A stretch of DNA of 45,931 bases from Bacteroidota bacterium. GTDB taxonomy: Bacteria > Bacteroidota > Bacteroidia > Bacteroidales > VadinHA17. Positions 40,732-45,931 of this stretch are shown here, in pieces. Where the stretch lies: contig DSCJ01000028.1 of the NCBI GenBank assembly GCA_011049175.1, positions 1 through 45,931 of the forward strand, read 5' to 3'. Each line of letters begins with the position of its first letter. Position 1 is the first letter of the stretch. Made by a program: the position numbers and the translations under genes. The notes beneath the pieces were generated by a model. That model was given only the letters and a program-made list of their open reading frames with translations. It did no database searches and was not told the origin of the DNA.

Positions 40732-41859
40732 TCACAAGTCACGGGGAACGGGGATCTTATAAATCTCTTTCTCCAGAAAATGTTCGATACGGGAGAAGTA
40801 TCTTTTTTCTTCCGGTTCCACCAGGGTGATGGCTACACCACTGGCTTTGGCCCGGGCCGTGCGTCCAACCCGGTGGATATAATCTTCGGGGTCACGGGGA
40901 ACATTAAAATTCACCACCAGGTCAATTCCAACAATATCGATGCCTCTTGACAGCAGATCGGTAGCCACCAGCAACTGGATGTTCCGGTTTCGGAACTGCC
41001 TCAGAACTTCATCCCGCTGGGGCTGGGTCAGGTCGGAATGAATTGCCTTCGCGGATAACCCGATGGATTTCAACTCCTTTTCCAGCTGAGAGGCCATTCG
41101 TTTGGTGGAGGTAAACATCAGCACGGTCTGGAGCTCTTTCCCCTGCAGGAGTTGCCTGATAAGAGGGATCTTTTTCTGAGGGGGAATAAAATAAGCGGCT
41201 TCCAGCACTCCCTCAGCCGGTTTCGAAGGGGCAATATTTACCTCCACGGGATGGTACAGGATTTTTTTGGCCAGTTTACGGATATCCGACGGCATGGTAG
41301 CCGAAAACAGGAGGTTTTGCCTTACCCGTGGAAGAAAGGTCAGTATCTGAACGATGTCATCATAAAAGCCCATATCCAGCATCCTGTCGGCTTCATCTAA
41401 AACCAGGTGTTTCAGGTGGTCCAGTTTCAGGATGCCCAGGTTCAGATACGAGAGAAGTTTGCCCGGGGTGGCAACCACCATATCGGTCTGCATTTCCAGC
41501 GCCCGTTTTTCTTTTTCCCAGGCCACCGCATCTCCCCCGCCGTATACCGCTATGGAACTTACCGGAGTGAAATAGGCCAGCCCCTGAAGCTGCATATCGA
41601 TCTGCTGGGTCAGTTCACGCGTTGGGGCAATAATCAGGGTGTCGATCCCTTCCTTTTTTCCGTCTTCCAGAATATGATGCAATACGGGCAACAGATAGGC
41701 AGCGGTTTTACCTGTTCCCGTCTGTGCACAACCGATCAGGTCCTTCTTTTCCAAAATGGCAGGAATGGTCTGTTCCTGTATGGGAGTGGGCTCGGTATAC
41801 CCCATAGCTTCCAGACCTTCCATGATCTCTTTTCTCAGTTTAAAATCTTCAAATTTCAA
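40732..41859 (-). CDS. DEAD-box RNA helicase, RhlE-like
   Basis: An ATP-dependent RNA helicase for RNA folding, ribosome assembly or decay. The start is TTG at 41859: MKFEDFKLRKEIMEGLEAMG matches the usual N-terminal Q-motif region of RhlE proteins. Motifs: Q-motif YTEPTPIQ, motif I AQTGTGKT (45-52), DEAD at 155-158, SAT (motif III) and HRVGRTARA (motif VI). The product is 375 residues, essentially the two-domain core, without the long basic tail of many RhlE proteins. A remarkable AT-rich block precedes the start. Confidence 0.94.
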   Translation of the reverse strand: MKFEDFKLRKEIMEGLEAMGYTEPTPIQEQTIPAILEKKDLIGCAQTGTGKTAAYLLPVLHHILEDGKKEGIDTLIIAPTRELTQQIDMQLQGLAYFTPVSSIAVYGGGDAVAWEKEKRALEMQTDMVVATPGKLLSYLNLGILKLDHLKHLVLDEADRMLDMGFYDDIVQILTFLPRVRQNLLFSATMPSDIRKLAKKILYHPVEVNIAPSKPAEGVLEAAYFIPPQKKIPLIRQLLQGKELQTVLMFTSTKRMASQLEKELKSIGLSAKAIHSDLTQPQRDEVLRQFRNRNIQLLVATDLLSRGIDIVGIDLVVNFNVPRDPEDYIHRVGRTARAKASGVAITLVEPEEKRYFSRIEHFLEKEIYKIPVPRDL

Positions 41860-41877
41860 GGGAGTCTTTTCTTTTTG

Positions 41878-41985
41878 TTATTAATATTGAATTGTATTTT
41901 AATTATATTAATTTATATATTAATATTATTAATCTATATATTAATATTTTTGATATTTTATGTATTAAAATAAAAATCTTTTTTC
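41878..41985. promoter_or_regulatory. Very AT-rich block with repeated TATATATTAATATT upstream of the helicase gene
   Basis: About 105 bp of almost pure A/T. TATATATTAATATT occurs at 41914-41927 and 41935-41948, two helical turns apart (21 bp), with further ATTAATAT-like copies around. It precedes the helicase gene and follows bioY. The arrangement suggests bent or easily melted DNA, or an upstream promoter element. No TAnnTTTG match is present. Confidence 0.55.
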
Positions 41986-42009
41986 ACTTTTTTCGGAACA
42001 TCAGGCAGT

Positions 42010-42567
42010 TTACCGGAACAGCAAATCATGGATTTTCATAATCACGGGTATTGCCATCCCTCCGGCGGCGATCTTGATGGTATAGCCCGGTAACGCTGGC
42101 ATCAGCCCGTTCCGCAGAGCAGGAACAAATCCCTGACTGAAGGAAAGATGAACCGTACCGAAAAACAGGATTACCAGGGTCCCCAGACTCAGGCTAATGA
42201 TACTGAAGGGAATATTCCTGTTCCATTCCAGTTCGCCGTGCCGCCCCACATACCAGGCGGCCAGTGGATAACTGTACATGAATCCGCCCTGGGAACCGGT
42301 CAGTACCGATAATCCGGATTCTTCTCCGGCAAAAACGGGTACTCCGGCCACACCCAGAACCAGGTACAGCAGGGAAGCCCCCACCCCGATCCACCTGCCC
42401 AGAAGCAGCGCCACACATAACACGGCAAAACTCTGACCGGTCACCTGAATCAGGGAATCGTTCCATGGCACGTAAAAATGGATCTGGGCAAAGAAAGCCA
42501 TGATCAATACACCGGCGGGTATCCACACCAGATAATTAAAAATCCTGCGGTGTTTCTTCAGATCCAT
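42010..42567 (-). CDS. bioY: Biotin transporter BioY
   Basis: S-component of a biotin ECF transporter, or a stand-alone biotin carrier. The ATG at 42567 (185 residues) is preferred over a TTG two codons earlier because it follows the -7 element at a better distance. About six membrane segments; the diagnostic BioY region is VLTGSQGGFMYSYPLAAWYVG. No EcfA/EcfT genes are in the window, so it uses a shared module or works alone. An exact -7 element lies at 42584-42591. No riboswitch was seen; regulation through BirA is possible but I could not find its operator. Confidence 0.9.
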   Translation of the reverse strand: MDLKKHRRIFNYLVWIPAGVLIMAFFAQIHFYVPWNDSLIQVTGQSFAVLCVALLLGRWIGVGASLLYLVLGVAGVPVFAGEESGLSVLTGSQGGFMYSYPLAAWYVGRHGELEWNRNIPFSIISLSLGTLVILFFGTVHLSFSQGFVPALRNGLMPALPGYTIKIAAGGMAIPVIMKIHDLLFR

Positions 42568-42583
42568 GGGCAACTCAGTGAAA

Positions 42584-42591
42584 CAAAAGTA
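42584..42591 (-). promoter_or_regulatory. -7 promoter element of bioY
   Basis: Minus-strand TACTTTTG, an exact TAnnTTTG match, 17 nt upstream of the ATG; a CAAA (TTTG on the minus strand) lies 25 nt further up. Confidence 0.5.
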
Positions 42592-42628
42592 GTAAAAATA
42601 TCCGGCATGGCTGAATCAAAGGCAGGGG

Positions 42629-43264
42629 TTACTGAATACCGGTCCGGATCATCCACCCGGCCTGCCGGCCTTTCACAGCGGAGATCTTTCCTGATCGTAC
42701 ATCATTGGGAACCTCAATAAAGAAGTGGAACCGCACATCCCCCACCCGCAATATCTTCCCGTCAAGGGACCCTCCGTAATAATAGTCAATTGGGGTTCCC
42801 CCTACCGAAGACAGGCGGCCTTTTTTCACCTCCCCGTCCATTTCCGGAAAATAATCCAGTTCCACACTGCCCACCCTTTTCAGTTTTCCAGCCCGTGCAT
42901 CGCCCAGGTAAGGATCGAAATATTCCAGTGCCACTTCCCCAATGGCCGAAAGTTTCCCGGCCCGCCGGGCATCATGGTAATAAACGATATCCACCTCATT
43001 CATCGATATGACCTTCCCATATTCGGGTCCTATAAGGGTGGAATAGGCAAACGCCCCTTCCCCGCTGGCCTTCAATACCGGATTCCCCCTGTCATCTACC
43101 GACAAAATGACCTGGCCGTTGTTTCCCACCCGTATCAGATCAATGAGAAAATGTTCTCCGCCGGGAGCCACATGCATTACCAGCGGCCCGGGCATCTGTG
43201 CGTTCACGGGCCGGTTCAGGAAAAACCCCACACCAAGCAGGATGATGTACAGGAAATGTTTCAT
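42629..43264 (-). CDS. Secreted protein of six ~22-residue GK-x-x-x-G-x-V repeats
   Basis: A 211-residue exported protein (signal peptide ~1-22, NA-QM). After a ~55-residue N-terminal part, residues ~80-200 are six tandem units: GKVISMNEVDIVYY, GKLSAIGEVALEYF, GKLKRVGSVELDYF, GRLSSVGGTPIDYY, GKILRVGDVRFHFF, and a shorter last GKISAVKG. The pattern G-[KR]-[LIV]-x2-[VI]-x2-V-x-[LIF]-x-[YF]-[FY] with 5-8 variable loop residues between units predicts a stack of beta-hairpins, probably a solenoid or a circular array. No known family comes to mind. Divergent from the HAD phosphatase gene, both with exact -7 elements. Location and binding function are inferred. Confidence 0.7.
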   Translation of the reverse strand: MKHFLYIILLGVGFFLNRPVNAQMPGPLVMHVAPGGEHFLIDLIRVGNNGQVILSVDDRGNPVLKASGEGAFAYSTLIGPEYGKVISMNEVDIVYYHDARRAGKLSAIGEVALEYFDPYLGDARAGKLKRVGSVELDYFPEMDGEVKKGRLSSVGGTPIDYYYGGSLDGKILRVGDVRFHFFIEVPNDVRSGKISAVKGRQAGWMIRTGIQ

Positions 43265-43280
43265 GGTAACAAACTTCGGT

Positions 43281-43288
43281 CAAAAGTA
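43281..43288 (-). promoter_or_regulatory. -7 promoter element of the repeat-protein gene
   Basis: Minus-strand TACTTTTG, exact TAnnTTTG match, 17 nt before the ATG at 43264. The same TACTTTTG form is used by tdk and bioY. Confidence 0.5.
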
Positions 43289-43311
43289 ATGATTTTCCGG
43301 CGTGTGTTTTT

Positions 43312-43319
43312 TATATTTG
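43312..43319 (+). promoter_or_regulatory. -7 promoter element of the HAD phosphatase gene
   Basis: TATATTTG, exact TAnnTTTG match, 15 nt before the ATG at 43335. It excludes the longer frame that opens with GTG at 43302, upstream of the element. Confidence 0.55.
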
Positions 43320-43334
43320 TTGTTTTTTCAGGCC

Positions 43335-44030
43335 ATGGCTCTGTATACCCATCTTTTCTTCGACCTGGACGGAACGCTCTGGGACATTGAACGCAACACC
43401 CGAATTACCCTGGAGCAGATCGTACACCATATAAACCATGAACCGCTGACGGCACTTAGTGACCGGTTTATAGAACGGTATCATGTGAACAACGACCGTT
43501 TATGGGAACTGTACAGGAACCAGGGAATTGAGAAGGATAAGCTGAGATGGTACCGGTTTTATCTGACCCTGAAAGACCTGGGCATTGACAGCATGGCTAT
43601 GGCCCGGGAACTGGACCGTGCCTATATTGAAAAATCCCCCCTGCAAACCAGCCTGATCGCACACAGCCGGGAGGTTCTGGAATACCTCACAGGAAAAGAC
43701 TATCATATGTACATTGTCACCAACGGTTTTAACGAGGTACAGTTCAGAAAGATCAGGGAAAGCGGGCTGGAGGAATTTTTCCGTGGAATGATCACCTCAG
43801 AAATGGCCGGGTTTCTGAAGCCCCACCCCCGGTTCTTCGAATACACCCTCTCACAGACAGGTGCCGGCAGGGAAAGGAGCCTGGTTATTGGAGACAGCCT
43901 GGAAGCTGACATTCAGGGAGCCATGGATGCCGGTCTGCACGCCGTATATTTCAACAGAAGCCAAAACGGGAAGGTTCCCGAAGGGATCCGGGTTATTCAT
44001 ACACTGACCGAACTGAAGGAATTTCTCTGA
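43335..44030 (+). CDS. HAD-family hydrolase, YjjG-like
   Basis: A 231-residue haloacid-dehalogenase-fold phosphatase. Motif I FDLDGTLWD (nucleophile Asp and general acid), motif II TNGF, motif III Lys within FLKPHPRFF and motif IV GDSLEADIQGA are all present. A helical cap between motifs I and II is of the C1 type. The closest description is YjjG/noncanonical pyrimidine nucleotidase-like, but substrate is uncertain. I use the ATG at 43335. Its TGA stop abuts the reversed TGA of dnaB with no gap. Confidence 0.9.
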   Translation: MALYTHLFFDLDGTLWDIERNTRITLEQIVHHINHEPLTALSDRFIERYHVNNDRLWELYRNQGIEKDKLRWYRFYLTLKDLGIDSMAMARELDRAYIEKSPLQTSLIAHSREVLEYLTGKDYHMYIVTNGFNEVQFRKIRESGLEEFFRGMITSEMAGFLKPHPRFFEYTLSQTGAGRERSLVIGDSLEADIQGAMDAGLHAVYFNRSQNGKVPEGIRVIHTLTELKEFL

Positions 44031-45554
44031 TCAGAAGGGAACATCCGGTTCATTCTCATCCGAACCTCCCCCGCCCTGTGAAATGCCGAGGTCATTATCT
44101 TCATTCATCTTCGAGGTACGGGTCAGCACAGCGGGCATGTCATCCAGTATCGGGCTGATCATTTCTTCATCCATTTCCACGAATTTGGCCATGGTGTCCT
44201 TGAACCTCAGCCTGACATCGCCTATCTGGCCGTTCCTGTGCTTGGCCACGATGATCTCGGCCACTCCTACCAGCGAGTTTCCTTCCTCATCGGAGGTCAG
44301 TCCGTATCGTTCGGGGCGGTGAATGAATATCACCAGGTCGGCATCCTGTTCAATGGCCCCCGATTCCCTCAGGTCGGACAATTGCGGACGTTTATCGCCC
44401 GACCGTAGCTCCACCGAGCGGTTGAGCTGCGAAAGGGCAATGATGGGAATATCCAGTTCCTTGGCAATGGCTTTGAGTGAGCGGGAAATATTGCTTACCT
44501 CCTGCTCCCGGCTGCCGCGGCCATCGCCCGTACCGGTTATCAGCTGCAGATAATCGACAAACACGGCCTGTATCTGGTGCTGGATTTTCAGCCGGCGGCA
44601 CTTAGCCCGCAGTTCGAAAAGGGAAATGGCCGGTGTGTCGTCAATAAAGATGGGGGCATCCACCAGTTTTTTAATCTTGATATCCAGCTGCTGCCATTCG
44701 TATTCGTGCAGTCTGCCGTTTCTAATCTTGTCGGCAGGAAGTTCCGTTTCGCTGACTATCAGGCGGTTTACCAGCTGGATCGACGACATTTCCAGAGAAA
44801 AGATGGCAATGGGCCGCTTGTGTTCCACGGCAATATTGCGGGCCATGGTCAGGGCAAAAGCGGTTTTCCCCATGGAAGGGCGGGCGGCAACGATAATCAG
44901 GTCGGACTTCTGCCAGCCCGAGGTAATGCGGTCGAGACGGGTAAATCCCGAAGGTACCCCGCTCAGGCTGTCTTCCCTTTTTCCTGCTTCCTGTATCTGA
45001 TGGATGGCTTCTTTGATCAGCACATCGAGGGAAGAGGTCTCCTTCTTGATGTTCCCCTCGGCAATCTCAAACAGTTCCTGTTCGGAAAAATCCAGCAGAT
45101 CGTCCACATCAATGCTTTCATCATAGGCCCGGGTCTGTATTTCCGAAGCCACCCGGATGAGCTCACGCTGAATGTACTTCTGGGCAATGATGCGGGCATG
45201 GTATTCCACATGAGCTGCCGAGGCCACCCGGCTGGTAAGCTGGGTAAGATAATGAGGTCCACCCACTTCATCGAGCTGGTTCCTGGTTCTCAGGTCCTCA
45301 GTCACCGTCAGCAGGTCGATAGCCATTTCACGTGAAGAAAGGCTGACAATCGACCGGTATATTTTCTGGTGCGCTTCCTTATAGAAACTTTCAGGCTTCA
45401 GAATATCCAGGATGGATATGACGGCATCCTTTTCCAGCATGATAGCCCCCAGTACGGCTTCTTCCAGGTCAACCGCCTGAGGGGGGATTCTTCCAATATC
45501 CACGCTGACCGGGTCAATGCGGGGTTTTTTCTGATTTTCTCTTTTCTGGGCCAT
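44031..45554 (-). CDS. dnaB: Replicative DNA helicase DnaB
   Basis: Hexameric 5'-3' helicase of the replication fork. The 507 residues begin with the helical N-terminal collar domain (DLEEAVLGAIMLEKDA) and a linker, then the RecA-like motor with Walker A ARPSMGKT at ~224-231, Walker B with VDYLQLI, and the RESGAIEQDADLVIFIHR segment. The last ~30 residues are acidic and low-complexity, of a kind often seen in Bacteroidota. No intein is present. A good promoter lies at 45575-45607. Confidence 0.96.
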   Translation of the reverse strand: MAQKRENQKKPRIDPVSVDIGRIPPQAVDLEEAVLGAIMLEKDAVISILDILKPESFYKEAHQKIYRSIVSLSSREMAIDLLTVTEDLRTRNQLDEVGGPHYLTQLTSRVASAAHVEYHARIIAQKYIQRELIRVASEIQTRAYDESIDVDDLLDFSEQELFEIAEGNIKKETSSLDVLIKEAIHQIQEAGKREDSLSGVPSGFTRLDRITSGWQKSDLIIVAARPSMGKTAFALTMARNIAVEHKRPIAIFSLEMSSIQLVNRLIVSETELPADKIRNGRLHEYEWQQLDIKIKKLVDAPIFIDDTPAISLFELRAKCRRLKIQHQIQAVFVDYLQLITGTGDGRGSREQEVSNISRSLKAIAKELDIPIIALSQLNRSVELRSGDKRPQLSDLRESGAIEQDADLVIFIHRPERYGLTSDEEGNSLVGVAEIIVAKHRNGQIGDVRLRFKDTMAKFVEMDEEMISPILDDMPAVLTRTSKMNEDNDLGISQGGGGSDENEPDVPF

Positions 45555-45574
45555 TAAGGGTCATTTTTCAGGTC

Positions 45575-45607
45575 CAAAGGTACGGAATTGAAACCGGCAC
45601 CGGCAAC
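45575..45607 (-). promoter_or_regulatory. Promoter of dnaB
   Basis: Minus strand: GTTG (45607-45604), 21 nt, then TACCTTTG (45582-45575). The -7 element is exact and the -33 element differs from TTTG at one base with normal spacing. Leader about 15-20 nt. Confidence 0.6.
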
Positions 45608-45931
45608 CCAAAAAGGCAATATTATGAACAGAATGTCAAATAACCGGACTAACTATTGTTGATAACCGGTCATTCAGGTGTAAATACTCCTGTTAATAAG
45701 AACAGGGGTGTATAACATGAGAGGATTTTTTGCATTTTGTCAGCAAATTAAGTAAACCTTTTTTTGTGAATTGCGTCAAAAGGGTATAATCAAAAAATCT
45801 GATTCATTATCACTGTTATCCGACTAAATTGTAAAGTCGGTATTTTTTCTTTTGTAATGCCCATAAACAGGGCATTGGTTTTTCATTTTTCAAATTGACC
45901 TCCCCCCATATCTTTAGTAAATAGGGCCAGT
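45608..45931. other. AT-rich right-edge intergenic region with three hairpins
   Basis: No protein-coding frame of interest. It holds TTGTTGATAA (45656-45665; its complement contains the near-DnaA box TTATCAACA), two TAACCGG copies 22 bp apart (45641 and 45663), a hairpin at 45687-45708, and two plus-strand terminator-like hairpins: CCGACT/AGTCGG (45820-45840, then T-rich) and AATGCCC/GGGCATT (45856-45876, then T-rich). It may carry a small RNA or the leader of a gene beyond the window. Confidence 0.45.

Noticed and set aside
41878-41985. Origin of replication at the AT-rich block
   Set aside because: No DnaA-box cluster, no dnaA or dnaN nearby; a promoter or structural role is simpler.
1-45931. 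CRISPR array, prophage, restriction or toxin-antitoxin system
   Set aside because: No regularly spaced repeats, integrase, Cas, methylase or toxin-like genes anywhere in the window.

Overview
The window looks like ordinary chromosome from a member of the Bacteroidota, probably Bacteroidales/Marinilabiliales-like, with roughly balanced base composition. Several lines of evidence agree: a murF-alr fusion gene, the gliding lipoprotein gene gldB, DUF1573 and SPOR proteins, beta-barrels of the PorT/PF13568 type, an ECF sigma factor next to a one-pass protein carrying an outer-membrane barrel, almost no Shine-Dalgarno sequences, and at least 15 exact copies of the Bacteroidota -7 promoter element TAnnTTTG placed just upstream of start codons. 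I see no rRNA, tRNA, CRISPR array, integrase, transposase or phage gene.

Layout. 0.1-2.2 kb: miaA, a Yip1-like membrane protein and smpB. 2.2-5.7 kb: an outer-membrane barrel with thrombospondin-3 and EF-hand calcium motifs, translationally overlapped with a SPOR protein that carries a duplicated domain, and a LOG-family nucleosidase. 5.8-9.7 kb: uvrA and a membrane-anchored lytic transglycosylase. 9.8-11.7 kb: ECF sigma factor plus a protein with cytoplasmic head, one membrane helix, Pro/Glu-rich periplasmic linker and outer-membrane barrel. 12.1-16.1 kb: lpdA and a three-gene zinc/manganese ABC importer. 16.3-27.8 kb: two large paralogous envelope proteins (peptidase-MA-like domain, beta-propeller, BamA-like barrel) flanking a TlpA-like thioredoxin, meaB and a DUF1573 protein, followed by an M20 amidohydrolase. 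27.9-32.4 kb: a 56-residue ferredoxin, gldB, a PorT-like barrel, nadE and a Crp/Fnr regulator. 32.5-38.3 kb: an ATP-grasp-like protein running antisense into a fused GT2-GT4 glycosyltransferase, then murF-alr and tdk. 38.3-45.9 kb: a conserved hypothetical, rsmI, two small membrane/secreted proteins, an RhlE-type helicase, bioY, a secreted repeat protein, a HAD phosphatase and dnaB.

Most of the recognisable genes are housekeeping: tRNA and rRNA modification, trans-translation, DNA repair and replication, NAD, nucleotide and peptidoglycan synthesis. The less understood content is envelope biology. The strongest candidates for something undescribed are the paralogue pair at 16.3-19.4 and 23.3-26.6 kb, where one copy keeps a complete HExxH...E metalloprotease site and the other has lost all four residues; the sigma factor with its apparent two-membrane-spanning partner; the secreted protein made of six ~22-residue repeats; and the glycosyltransferase fusion with its long antisense overlap. 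No complete novel defence or mobile system is visible.
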